64,000 nt of DNA from Marinoscillum pacificum (GTDB taxonomy: Bacteria; Bacteroidota; Bacteroidia; Cytophagales; Cyclobacteriaceae): assembly GCF_024714495.1 (NCBI RefSeq), contig NZ_JAMZMJ010000008.1, positions 162,467 through 226,466 of the forward strand, given 5' to 3'. The position numbers and the translations under genes are program-made. The notes below the pieces were generated by a model, which searched no databases, was not told where the DNA came from, and saw nothing but the letters and a program-made list of their open reading frames with translations. Positions 9,509 through 17,308 of this stretch are shown here, one piece after another. The first letter of the stretch is position 1. Every line of letters begins with the position of its first letter.

Positions 9509-10528
9509 ATGAAAAAAGGACCTGTTACCATTAAAGACATTGCCCGAGAACTTAATGTGTCAGTATCCACTGTATCTAGGGCATTAGCGGACAACCCTCT
9601 AGTAAAACTCGAAACACGACTAGCAGTAAAAGAACTTGCTAAAAAACACAACTATCGACCACACTTTACCGCACTTAGCTTACGAAGCAACAAAACAAAA
9701 ACCCTGGGAATCATTATCCCTCAGTTGGTACACGAGTTCTTCTCCATGGTCATTAGAGGAATAGAAGATCACGCCTACGCCAATGGGTACAATGTAATCA
9801 TCAGCTCATCACATGAATCCTACGAACGGGAAGTGCTTGATACGAAAGCCTTAATCAACGGGCGCGTGGACGGCTTAATGGCCTGCATTTCCAAAGAAAC
9901 CAAGGACTATGAGCATTTCAAGGAATTTGTAGACAGAAGCATCCCATTAGTATTTTTTGACTGTATCTGTGACGAAATAGAGGCTCCAAAAGTTGTATTG
10001 GATGATTTTGATGCTGGCTATCAAGCAACTAAACACCTTATCCAACAAGGATGCACCAGCATAGCCTATGTTGGAGGCCCGATCAACCTATTAATTAATA
10101 GAGACCGACTAGCCGGATACAACAAAGCATTAAGTGAAGCAAACCTCAATACTAAGGATGATTGGATTATTCACTGCGACTCTGGGGATTACGAAGAAGG
10201 CCGCCAAAAGAGTGAACCTTTGATTAACTCAAAAGAAATAGACGGCATATTTGCCGCAACAGACATGCTTGCAATAGGCGCAATGAAGAACGCAAAAAAA
10301 GCAGGACTTAAGCTACCTGATGATCTTCTTGTTGTCGGATTTAGTAATTGGTCTATAGGCACACTATATGAACCTTCGCTAAGCACCATGTCTCAACCTG
10401 GGTACGAAATGGGGCTTAAAGCTGCTGAACTCCTTATAAAACAAATTGACAACCCAGAGCAAACGATCACAGAAACCTTTGTACTTAAGAGTGAATTGAT
10501 TGTTAGGGAGAGTTCAATGACGGATTAA
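9509..10528 (+). CDS. LacI/GalR-family transcriptional regulator
   Basis: 339 residues. The N-terminal helix-turn-helix is clear (VTIKDIARELNVSVSTVSRA, then ALADNPLVK; residues about 5-34) with a hinge before residue 60. A periplasmic-binding-protein-like effector domain follows (TLGIIIPQLVHEFFSMVIRG, NGRVDGLMAC, FDCICDE, YVGGPINLLINRDRLAGY, DGIFAATDMLAIGAM, LLVVGFSNW). The family usually represses or activates carbohydrate loci. It is divergent from the susC-like gene with a CpG-centred palindrome in between, so it most likely regulates that uptake operon, and possibly the VCBS/ASPIC genes. The inducer is unknown. No second DNA-binding or catalytic domain is present. Confidence 0.93.
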   Translation: MKKGPVTIKDIARELNVSVSTVSRALADNPLVKLETRLAVKELAKKHNYRPHFTALSLRSNKTKTLGIIIPQLVHEFFSMVIRGIEDHAYANGYNVIISSSHESYEREVLDTKALINGRVDGLMACISKETKDYEHFKEFVDRSIPLVFFDCICDEIEAPKVVLDDFDAGYQATKHLIQQGCTSIAYVGGPINLLINRDRLAGYNKALSEANLNTKDDWIIHCDSGDYEEGRQKSEPLINSKEIDGIFAATDMLAIGAMKNAKKAGLKLPDDLLVVGFSNWSIGTLYEPSLSTMSQPGYEMGLKAAELLIKQIDNPEQTITETFVLKSELIVRESSMTD

Positions 10529-10622
10529 TAAATTAATGTTATCAACTAATAAATTTAATAAATCCAACTATTAGCACTTTTGCATCAGACATCAATCAAT
10601 TAAGAATATAAGATCGAAAGAC

Positions 10623-10934
10623 ATGATAGAATTAGCAGAAGACAACTTAAACGAAATCATAAATAGCAACGAACAAGTAATGGTGCAATATGGCGCGACC
10701 TGGTGTGGCAATTGCCGAGTTACCAAACCAAAGTTCAAAAGAATGGCGGGAGAGAATGAAGAAGTTGTTTTTGTCTATGTAGACGCTGAAAAACTTCCAA
10801 ACTCGAGAAAACTAGCCGACGTAAGCAACCTTCCAACTTTTGCTGGATTTAAAAACGGGTCGCTAGTATCTCAAGCAGCAGGAAACAAAGTAGAAACCAT
10901 AACCAATATCCTAAATGAGGTTACCAATAATTAA
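10623..10934 (+). CDS. Thioredoxin-family protein with WCGNC active site
   Basis: 103 residues, the length of a single thioredoxin fold. The active site is A-T-W-C-G-N-C (Cys28 and Cys31) instead of the standard WCGPC. The cis-proline region is N-L-P-T-F. No signal peptide is seen, so the protein is probably cytoplasmic. It likely acts as a disulfide reductase, perhaps for a peroxiredoxin partner that is not in this window. The change of the central Pro to Asn would be expected to shift the redox potential, but that is inference from the family. The next gene starts inside its 3' end with a 20-bp overlap, showing co-translation. Confidence 0.88.
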   Translation: MIELAEDNLNEIINSNEQVMVQYGATWCGNCRVTKPKFKRMAGENEEVVFVYVDAEKLPNSRKLADVSNLPTFAGFKNGSLVSQAAGNKVETITNILNEVTNN

Positions 10935-11169
10935 GCACATCATTGATTTCGTAGATCAGAATGATGAGGATTGGGTAGTAGAAACCATTGAATTATTAGA
11001 ACACATGTCGGAAGCCAAAGGCATCAAAGATGAAGAACTGGATGTGATTGGCGAATTATTATCTAACATGTATGGTGCATTGGAAGTACACAAAGAAGTG
11101 AAAAACGGAACTTCTCAGAAAGAGGCACTGAACGGCTTCATGAAACGAGTCATGGGCTCAATCAACTAA
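10915..11169 (+). CDS. Small conserved protein, DUF6952-like
   Basis: 84 residues, no signal peptide and no membrane segment, acidic and helical (EDWVVETIELLEHMSEAKG, EELDVIGELLSNMYGA, GFMKRVMGSI). I associate this pattern, starting with a short MRLPIIKH and ending FMKRVMGS, with a small Bacteroidota family annotated DUF6952 that commonly follows a thioredoxin gene. That identification is from memory. The chosen start lies inside the thioredoxin gene, because the LPIIKH segment looks like the conserved N-terminus. The function is unknown; the overlap suggests a role with the thioredoxin. Confidence 0.72.
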   Translation: MRLPIIKHIIDFVDQNDEDWVVETIELLEHMSEAKGIKDEELDVIGELLSNMYGALEVHKEVKNGTSQKEALNGFMKRVMGSIN

Positions 11170-11193
11170 CACTGAAACTATCTTAATATATAG

Positions 11194-11217
11194 AAGGCTC
11201 CCAATAGGAGCCTTTTT
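11194..11217 (+). terminator. Rho-independent terminator after the thioredoxin pair
   Basis: Stem AAGGCTCC (11194-11201) and GGAGCCTT (11207-11214) with a 5-nt loop is followed by a run of T's to 11217 on the plus strand. It lies 25 bp after the stop of the small gene and just before the convergent membrane-protein gene. Confidence 0.9.
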
Positions 11218-11220
11218 CAT

Positions 11221-11787
11221 TTATTTGATAACAGTAGGATCTAATATACCAGCAGCTAACCAAGCCAGAAAGATCAGAGCCATCAATATATTATGAGCTA
11301 ATTTCTTTTTCACATCAAGCCCTAAAAAAGCAAATAATACAATAATCATTGCATACTGAGGAACTTGCGAAGATGGCGCCCATCCTGAAATGAACACATT
11401 CTGCAGATAGCTCATCACTACAATTGCGAACATGACTAAAAAGAGGGGTTTCCACTGATCAAAATAATACTCCTCTAAATCATTCTCATGACTTCTTAAA
11501 CCAGTTGGGAACAACATACGAGCCAGCAAGTACAACAATATGGGATATACGAGCAAAAACATCACCAGCGGAGATGTCCACTCCTCAATCTCATGAGTAT
11601 ACTCATAACTATACCACCACTCCTGAAAGTGCATTAAAAAAACAATAAGCACCATCAACGTGTGAGCAAATCCCAATTTCACATTCTTGAGATTTGAAAT
11701 AGCATCTGCCGCTCCGGTAAGAAGCTGCGCAATACCCAAACCCAAAATCAGCGATTGCAAAACAATGAAATACTCAAAAGGATCCAT
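11221..11787 (-). CDS. Integral membrane protein of unknown function
   Basis: 188 residues with about five or six hydrophobic segments: residues 7-25 (IVLQSLILGLGIAQLL), about 38-56 (FAHTLMVLIVFLMHF), about 72-92 (PLVMFLLVYPILLYLLARML), about 113-131 (PLFLVMFAIVVMSYLQNV), about 142-158 (QYAMIIVLFAFLGLD), and about 163-182 (AHNILMALIFLAWLAAGIL). Charged loops carry EYTHEIEEW and ENDLEEYYFDQW. No catalytic or transport motif is recognised. It stands alone on the minus strand, convergent with the thioredoxin pair. Confidence 0.75.
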   Translation of the reverse strand: MDPFEYFIVLQSLILGLGIAQLLTGAADAISNLKNVKLGFAHTLMVLIVFLMHFQEWWYSYEYTHEIEEWTSPLVMFLLVYPILLYLLARMLFPTGLRSHENDLEEYYFDQWKPLFLVMFAIVVMSYLQNVFISGWAPSSQVPQYAMIIVLFAFLGLDVKKKLAHNILMALIFLAWLAAGILDPTVIK

Positions 11788-12106
11788 ATTACTCTTATTA
11801 AAGTTACAGTATACACCACTACAATAAATAGGTTATTCTTTTGAATAAAATTATCCATTAAATGTCAATCAGTTGACTTTCGAGGCCTAAGCTATAACTA
11901 CAAAACACCATAACAAGCTTACTTAGAAATGGCAAGCGACACCACATTAAGAAAACTTGAATGTATTTAAACAAGCCTTCTAATAAAAAACTCGATGAAA
12001 TCTATCAGAACTGAAAGTGATAGGTGCCAAGGGATTGAATTTAGGCACAAAAACTCGTGGATCCACAATTTCGAACCGCATGGTTCTCAACCCACAAAAA
12101 TAGGCA
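11788..12106. other. Intergenic region with no gene recognised
   Basis: About 320 bp of AT-rich sequence between the membrane-protein gene and the tRNA terminator. It contains no convincing open reading frame on either strand. The 5' part presumably holds the promoter of the minus-strand membrane-protein gene. Confidence 0.5.
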
Positions 12107-12137
12107 TAAAAAAACCCTGACAGAATTTATCAGGGTT
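12107..12137 (-). terminator. Terminator downstream of tRNA-Val
   Basis: Inverted repeat AACCCTGA (12113-12120) and TCAGGGTT (12130-12137), followed on the minus strand by a run of U's, begins 6 bp after the encoded CCA of the tRNA. Confidence 0.88.
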
Positions 12138-12142
12138 ATAAG

Positions 12143-12220
12143 TGGTGGGCGCTGAGGGATTCGAACCCCCGACCCCCTCGGTGTAAACGAGGTGCTCTGA
12201 ACCAACTGAGCTAAGCGCCC
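12143..12220 (-). tRNA. tRNA-Val (anticodon TAC)
   Basis: The minus strand gives a full cloverleaf. The acceptor stem is GGGCGCT / AGCGCCC, the D arm GCTCAGTTGGTTCAGAGC, and the anticodon stem CCTCG / CGAGG around loop TTTACAC with anticodon TAC. The T arm is GGGGG-TTCGAAT-CCCTC, with one G-U pair. The discriminator is A and CCA is encoded (12143-12145). A terminator follows directly. Confidence 0.97.
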
Positions 12221-12331
12221 TTTTTGTCTTTTTCTGAGTTGCTTTTCTGTAAGCGTTTCAAAATCGGATTGCAAAAATAGTAAGGAAGTTTACTAATGCA
12301 AGGACCTAGTAAAAAATATTTGAAATAATTT

Positions 12332-12988
12332 TCAACTTACTGCCACAGCAAGGTAGTCATTGAATGGTTTCATCTGCTGAAATACCTTCACAACCTCCTC
12401 TACCACAGAATCTTGAGAAACATTTTGATCACTCACTTCTGTCATAACCGTATAACTTTTCAATTTCAAAAATTCTATGTTCGGATGATCCTTTGGATAT
12501 CCTTTTGGAGCTGCTTTTAATTTTTCCCCTCTGATTTCTCCAAATACTTTATGAAAATCTGATTGCTCAACAATTTTTTTCAGCTCTTCTGGATTGTAAT
12601 CTACCTCTTGACGGATCTTTTTTAAGATTTCACCTGCAGGCATGTAAATACCTCCTCCAATAAAGTTTTGACCAGGCTGTAAGTGGAAATAATATGAGGG
12701 GTTTTCGGAATGCTTACCACCTTCAGAAATAGCCGCTCCAAAATTGACCTTGTATGGCCTTTTGTCATTGCTAAATCGTATATCTCTATTGATCCTAAAA
12801 ATGCATTTTCTAGCCTCAAGATCCGCAACAGCAGGTTCAAAAGCAGACATCTGCATTAAAACTTCAGAAATGACCCCAATAAACTCCTGCCTACACTCTT
12901 GATACCAAGCCTTATTAGCATCCATCCATTCCTTCGAATTGTGGGCATTTAATTCCGTTAGAAACCTTAAGCTATTTGATAAATTCAT
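12332..12988 (-). CDS. DUF2461 domain protein (TIGR02453 type)
   Basis: 218 residues without signal peptide. The start NSLRFLTELNAHNSKEWMDA, then RINRDIRFSNDKRPYKVNFG, YYFHLQPG, GGGIYMPAGEILKKIR and LKAAPKGYPKDHPNIEFLKLKSY, match the conserved blocks of the DUF2461 family (about 220 residues, complete here). The family is widespread and has no established biochemical role that I can state. The gene is divergent from the DctP-like gene at 13071 and stands alone otherwise. Confidence 0.9.
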   Translation of the reverse strand: MNLSNSLRFLTELNAHNSKEWMDANKAWYQECRQEFIGVISEVLMQMSAFEPAVADLEARKCIFRINRDIRFSNDKRPYKVNFGAAISEGGKHSENPSYYFHLQPGQNFIGGGIYMPAGEILKKIRQEVDYNPEELKKIVEQSDFHKVFGEIRGEKLKAAPKGYPKDHPNIEFLKLKSYTVMTEVSDQNVSQDSVVEEVVKVFQQMKPFNDYLAVAVS

Positions 12989-13070
12989 GTTGTTATAAAC
13001 TGATCCAGTTGAAAGTGGTTGTCAGAGATTGACATTTTTTACTCTACGGAAATTAACTAATTTCAACACC

Positions 13071-14195
13071 ATGTCAGACAATAATTCATCCAACAGAAGG
13101 AGCTTCCTCAAAAAAGCTAGCTCTGCCGCAGTTATAGCTAGTTCCACAGCCGGACTCACCTCCTGTATATCCGAATCCACAAAAACGGTCAACATAAACT
13201 TCAACAACACCTATAAATGGAAAATGACCACTACCTGGCCTCCAAATTTCCCTGTAGTTGGTGAAGGCTGTAAAATGATGGCAGAATGGGTGAAAGAAAT
13301 GTCTGGCGGTAGAATGGAAATCACGGTTTATGGAGCTGGGGAACTCATTCCTGCATTAGAAGGATTTGATGCAGTGAGTAGTGGCGCTATAGAAATGAAC
13401 CATGGTGCTGCTTATTACTGGGCCGGAAAACTAATATGTGCTCCTTTCTTCACTGCAGTACCCTTTGGCATGAATGCACAACAAATGGGATCATGGATTA
13501 TCTCTGGAGGTGGACAGCAACTTTGGGAAGAAGTATATAAACCCTACGACCTCCTTCCTATAATTTGTGGAAACACAGGTGTGCAGATGGGCGGATGGTT
13601 TAACAAAGAAGTGAACTCACTTGATGATTTGAAAGGCCTGAAAATGCGCATACCTGGTCTTGGAGGAAAAGTCTTCGCCAAAGCAGGAGGAACGCCTCTA
13701 CTTGTTTCTGGTGGCGAAATCTATACCAACCTGGAGCGTGGAGTGATAGATGCCACCGAATGGATTGGCCCATATCATGATTATAAAATGGGTTTTCATC
13801 AAGTAGCTAAATACTATTACTATCCTGGCTGGCACGAACCAGGACCCGTACTTGAATTGATATGCAACAAATCAAAATTCAATGAACTTCCATCTGACTT
13901 ACAAGAAATAGTGCGAACAGCAGCTTACAGGCTCAACAGATGGATGATGGCTGAATTCGATTACAAAAACGGCGAATACCTTCAAAAAATCATTAACGAG
14001 ACAGATGTAGAACTAAAGGCTTTTCCGGCTGAAGTAATGCACGGTCTCCAACAAGCTACCAAGGACACGATAGATGAGTTGGTTGAAAAAGATGAACAGA
14101 CACGCAAGGTTTATGAACACTACTCTAACTTTAGAAATAACATCAAAAGCTGGATGAACATCAGTGAAAAGATTTTTTACAACGAAATAGGTTAA
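13071..14195 (+). CDS. TRAP-transporter DctP/TakP-like solute-binding lipoprotein, Tat signal, orphan
   Basis: 374 residues from the ATG at 13071. An in-frame ATG at 13029 would only add 14 residues before the signal. The N-terminus carries a twin-arginine motif NRRSFLKKAS followed by a hydrophobic stretch and a lipobox-like LTSCIS, so export folded and lipidation are likely. The mature part is DctP-like: KWKMTTTWPPNFP, GGRMEITVYGAGELIPALEG, NHGAAYYW, KGLKMRIPGLGGKVFAKAGG, NLERGVIDATEWIGPYHDYK. TakP-type proteins of this family bind 2-oxo acids; that substrate is family knowledge, not shown here. The DctQ and DctM membrane subunits are not adjacent, so either they are elsewhere or this is a stand-alone binding protein. 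Confidence 0.9.
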   Translation: MSDNNSSNRRSFLKKASSAAVIASSTAGLTSCISESTKTVNINFNNTYKWKMTTTWPPNFPVVGEGCKMMAEWVKEMSGGRMEITVYGAGELIPALEGFDAVSSGAIEMNHGAAYYWAGKLICAPFFTAVPFGMNAQQMGSWIISGGGQQLWEEVYKPYDLLPIICGNTGVQMGGWFNKEVNSLDDLKGLKMRIPGLGGKVFAKAGGTPLLVSGGEIYTNLERGVIDATEWIGPYHDYKMGFHQVAKYYYYPGWHEPGPVLELICNKSKFNELPSDLQEIVRTAAYRLNRWMMAEFDYKNGEYLQKIINETDVELKAFPAEVMHGLQQATKDTIDELVEKDEQTRKVYEHYSNFRNNIKSWMNISEKIFYNEIG

Positions 14196-14242
14196 AAAAA
14201 CACAGCCGATCTAAGGCTCAAAAACTTGAACTAAAGATCGGC
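14194..14242 (-). terminator. Probable terminator of the orphan kinase/regulator operon
   Basis: Stem GCCGATCT (14205-14212) and AGATCGGC (14235-14242) encloses a long loop. On the minus strand it is followed after a few bases by seven U's (14194-14200). It lies about 170 bp after the response-regulator stop, and its CCGA/TCGG stem resembles the terminators at 17050, 34260 and 42553. Confidence 0.65.
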
Positions 14243-14412
14243 CAACTCCCAACCAGCTATAGGAATTCTTCTGTGTCTTTGTAGTGATCTACCACAATCA
14301 CTACCCCGTAATGCATATACCAAATCTAACGACACATAGTGACCACATCAAGGAAGGTGGGACGGATAGCCAAATACAGGGACAAAGAGCATTCAATAAT
14401 AACGCCATTAGA

Positions 14413-15099
14413 CTATTTACCATGCAATTCCCTTAATACTTCGGCTTTAAAATTTCTTGAAATAGGGATTTCCGCATTATTCTTCATTTTACACATATCC
14501 CTTTCAACCAACGAAATCTGCCTTTTATTAACCAGGAAGGAGCGATGAACCTGCAAATAATATGAAGGAATTTTATCCAAAATTTCTTTTAGAGTCAATC
14601 GCACTTTAATGGCGTTTTCATCCTCATTAATAGCATGAAAAATCAAATAATTTCTGGAAGACTCAATATGATTTATTTCTCTTAAGTCGATATTAAAAAA
14701 ATGGCTTCCTGAGCCTACATGCAACTCATTAAACTCAACATCAATTCTCGCCTTTGCCAACTGGATTTGAGCTATCAATTGCGCCTGCGTAAATGGCTTG
14801 ACCAAATAACCCAATGGCTCCACCAAAATAGCTTCTTTAAGCGTATCGGGATCTGAATAGGCCGTAATGTAAATAAAGGGAATATCCCTTTCTCGCAAAT
14901 AACGACCAATCTGAACACCTTCTTTTCCTTCTCCCAGATTAATATCCAGAACAACCAGGTCCGGACACAAATCACTCATCAATTCTAAGAAGGCATCCTT
15001 AGAATACTCGCTAGCCACCACTTCACACCCCATTTCCTCAACATACTGAACAATGAGGTTATTGATAATCGCATCATCTTCACAAACAGCTAATTTCAT
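14413..15099 (-). CDS. LytTR-family response regulator (partner of the 15096-17003 kinase)
   Basis: 228 residues. The receiver domain spans residues 1-120 with acidic pair Glu7/Asp8-Asp9 and phospho-acceptor Asp52 (VVLDINLGEG), Thr in YITAYSD and Lys in GYLVKPF. The C-terminal LytTR DNA-binding domain has EINHIESSRNYLIFHA, RLTLKEILDKIPSYYLQVHR, SFLVNKRQISLV and EIPISRNFKAEVLREL. The start overlaps the kinase stop as ATGA, showing translational coupling. Unlike the two LytTR regulators at 21534 and 31649, no giant secreted-protein gene follows it, so its target is not evident. It is more divergent than those two, which closely resemble each other. Confidence 0.92.
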   Translation of the reverse strand: MKLAVCEDDAIINNLIVQYVEEMGCEVVASEYSKDAFLELMSDLCPDLVVLDINLGEGKEGVQIGRYLRERDIPFIYITAYSDPDTLKEAILVEPLGYLVKPFTQAQLIAQIQLAKARIDVEFNELHVGSGSHFFNIDLREINHIESSRNYLIFHAINEDENAIKVRLTLKEILDKIPSYYLQVHRSFLVNKRQISLVERDMCKMKNNAEIPISRNFKAEVLRELHGK

Positions 15100-17003
15100 T
15101 GCAATGGATAGTTGATGGACAGGTAAATACTATCAGAAATCCCATCATAAGTAATTGTACCCTTCAGTTGATTAACTAACATTTTAATCAATTTCAGGCC
15201 AACAGTCTGTGGATTACTAAAGTCAAGCACTTTTGAAACATCCACAGCACTATCAGCTATTTTCAGACACAACTTACCTTCATTTAATGAGACTCCAATA
15301 TCGACTGTACCACCATTAATTGGCAGCAATGAATGTTTTATAGCATTGGTAACCAACTCGTTGATAATTACCCCTAATAAAACAGCCTTATCACCAGGAA
15401 TAACAATGGACTTGAGGAGCGAATTCACATTCACTGACACATTAGATGTGATATTTTCAATTTGCATTTTGATTTCAGAAATCAAATAATTCAAATCTAC
15501 CCCTTCAAGATTTCCTCTAGAAAGCAACGATGCGTGAAGCATAGCCATGGATTCGAGACGCTCCTTAACTTTATCTAATTCAACTTTTGCCTCCTCGCTG
15601 GATGACTGTGATTTTTGAAGTTGTATTAGACCGATTAAAAAGCTTAAATTATTCTTAACTCTATGATGCACATCCTTGAGCAATTGCTCTTTGTTGGTAA
15701 CAGCCTCTGATAATTGACCATTGATTCGATTTATTTGCTTGTTTTTTGATTTCAAAGACAAATAAAAAATTAGCACAACAACAAGTAAAGCTCCAGCTGT
15801 GACTAATGCGATGAGGATTAAGTTAAATTTCTGACGTTCCCGTTCAGCTCTGGCAAGCTCTACTTGCAGTTCCAGTTTTTTACGCTCTACTTCTAAGTTT
15901 GCAGTCCTTACCGCAACCTCTTTATTAACTAGTGTAGAACGTTCCAAACTAACTGCTGCTTTGGCAGAATCTAAGTATCGATAAGCTAGCTTAATATCAT
16001 TGGACAAGAGACTGATGGTTGCCAAATGCTCGTAGTAAGTATATAGGACAGAATACCACTGATACTTTCTTATTACCGGCATTACCTCATTAATTAATTG
16101 ACTTGCCTTATCAAATTGACGCATTTCAATCCAATGGCTACATAAATTACCCGCAGCGCTCACCCAGTACCGATCATATCCAGCCTCCTTCCACAAATCA
16201 ATAGCAGTCAACAGTAATCCTTCTATCTCTGCATCATCTCCCATTCGCGCCAAAACAGATGCCAATTCATTATAAGCTTCAGCCATCAAGACTTTATTCC
16301 CTGTTTTCTTAGACAGATCCAAATATTTCCTTGTAGTTATTAAAGCAGAGTCCAATTGGTTTGACTCATTGAAAACTGCAGCCTTTCTGCTGAACTTGTA
16401 AAGCTCCAACTCCATAGTGACATTTGAAGCGCTTGATAATTTATCCGCACCGTAGAGGTATTCTAATGCGAGCTCAAAATTTCCTATTGCTCGATAATAT
16501 TCTCCAAGGTTCACATACAATATGACCAGACCAACGTCATCTTTTGTTAATTGATAAACCTTCAGTGCTTCTCTAAATGCTTCAATAGAATTAGCATAAT
16601 CTCCAGTATACTTTAACAGCCGGGCCTTCAACACCAAACAGTCAGCCAACAAAGATTCATTAAGACTATTACTCATTAAAATAGCTAAATAATCCTTCGC
16701 TTCATCAAATTGACTTAGACCGCCCAAGGCTTTAGCTCGGAAATAAGAGAAAACTTGCTTTGATTCTGGACTAAAATCATCAGACATCAACAAACTATCA
16801 ATCATCAATAAAGACTGAGAAGCATCACTAGTTAGCAGTCTTGCAAATTGATTCATTTCTCGATTAAAGGCTCTTCTCTCCCTCTCATCTATATTAATAT
16901 CATATAAATCTATGAGTGTATGCACCGGTCGATACTGGTATGACGCTGAAGCACCAAAGAATAAATTTACGAGTGTGAATAGAAATAATAGCTTCTTCAC
17001 CAT
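15096..17003 (-). CDS. TPR sensor histidine kinase, HisKA_2 type, with degenerate ATP-lid motif
   Basis: 635 residues. A signal peptide (about 1-20) precedes a periplasmic TPR-like helical region (about 60-350), then a charged coiled coil (about 360-392) and one membrane helix at about 392-416 (NLILIALVTAGALLVVVLIF). The phospho-acceptor box is KDVHHRVKNNL with His446/His447. The ATPase domain has a good N box (INELVTNAIKHS, about 546-557). The usual D-x-G-x-G motif, DDGVGM or DNGVGM in the kinases at 22235 and 32341, is replaced here by A-D-S-A-V-D-V; this could weaken or abolish ATP binding. It is coupled to the regulator at 14413 by a 4-bp overlap and separated from the upstream small-peptide gene by a terminator, so it probably has its own promoter. 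Confidence 0.92.
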   Translation of the reverse strand: MVKKLLFLFTLVNLFFGASASYQYRPVHTLIDLYDINIDERERRAFNREMNQFARLLTSDASQSLLMIDSLLMSDDFSPESKQVFSYFRAKALGGLSQFDEAKDYLAILMSNSLNESLLADCLVLKARLLKYTGDYANSIEAFREALKVYQLTKDDVGLVILYVNLGEYYRAIGNFELALEYLYGADKLSSASNVTMELELYKFSRKAAVFNESNQLDSALITTRKYLDLSKKTGNKVLMAEAYNELASVLARMGDDAEIEGLLLTAIDLWKEAGYDRYWVSAAGNLCSHWIEMRQFDKASQLINEVMPVIRKYQWYSVLYTYYEHLATISLLSNDIKLAYRYLDSAKAAVSLERSTLVNKEVAVRTANLEVERKKLELQVELARAERERQKFNLILIALVTAGALLVVVLIFYLSLKSKNKQINRINGQLSEAVTNKEQLLKDVHHRVKNNLSFLIGLIQLQKSQSSSEEAKVELDKVKERLESMAMLHASLLSRGNLEGVDLNYLISEIKMQIENITSNVSVNVNSLLKSIVIPGDKAVLLGVIINELVTNAIKHSLLPINGGTVDIGVSLNEGKLCLKIADSAVDVSKVLDFSNPQTVGLKLIKMLVNQLKGTITYDGISDSIYLSINYPLQ

Positions 17004-17049
17004 TGGAGAATAAGATAGGCCTAAATCCTATTATTTAATAGATTAGCAC

Positions 17050-17090
17050 AAAAAAACCGACTCCTCTTTTGGTGAAAAAGTTGAAGTCGG
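17050..17090 (-). terminator. Terminator of the BspA-type giant cassette
   Basis: Stem CCGACT (17057-17062) and AGTCGG (17085-17090) has an inner CTTTT/AAAAG pairing. On the minus strand it is followed by seven U's (17050-17056). It lies 28 bp after the stop of the 59-residue peptide gene and closes that cassette before the next kinase gene. Confidence 0.85.
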
Positions 17091-17117
17091 CTTATCCCAA
17101 TCAGCTATGATTACTTT

Positions 17118-17297
17118 TTATTCGCTCTTTCTTAAGTCCCTGATTTTTTTAATCCCATACACTCCTCCCGCAGCAAGCAGCAAACTCAAGCCCCCGTCAA
17201 TCGGTGTAGCAGGTGGAGCTGATGGCTGAGCCATCGCAGGAAGAACTAATAAAATTGCTGGAAGTATGAATAGGATTTTATATAATATGTTTTTCAT
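17118..17297 (-). CDS. 59-residue PIDGG membrane peptide, copy 1 (PID-CTERM-like)
   Basis: Complete ATG-to-TAA frame of 59 residues. Residues 1-24 form a signal peptide ending PAMA-Q; then comes PSAPPATPIDGG (25-36), a short hydrophobic helix LSLLLAAGGVYGI and a basic tail KKIRDLRKSE. The motif, helix, basic-tail layout is that of a protein-sorting tag. I recall a Bacteroidota family called PID-CTERM with this signature, but that name is from memory. Here nothing but the tag follows the signal peptide. Three near-identical paralogues occur at 27567, 34424 and 42719, each directly after a giant T9SS protein gene. The start is 11 bp after the stop of the giant at 17309, so the two are co-transcribed. 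The function is unknown. Confidence 0.85.
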   Translation of the reverse strand: MKNILYKILFILPAILLVLPAMAQPSAPPATPIDGGLSLLLAAGGVYGIKKIRDLRKSE

Positions 17298-17308
17298 GAT
17301 TGTTTCGG

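Noticed and set aside
12017..12110. Sequence beside the tRNA-Val that faintly resembles the 3' part of the tRNA (GTGATAGGTGCC, AAGGGATT) as a possible decayed tRNA or attachment site
   Set aside because: The match is short and interrupted, no cloverleaf can be drawn, and no integrase or mobile island is next to it.
12041..12274. A 77-codon minus-strand reading frame across the tRNA
   Set aside because: It runs straight through the tRNA-Val gene and its terminator and resembles no protein.
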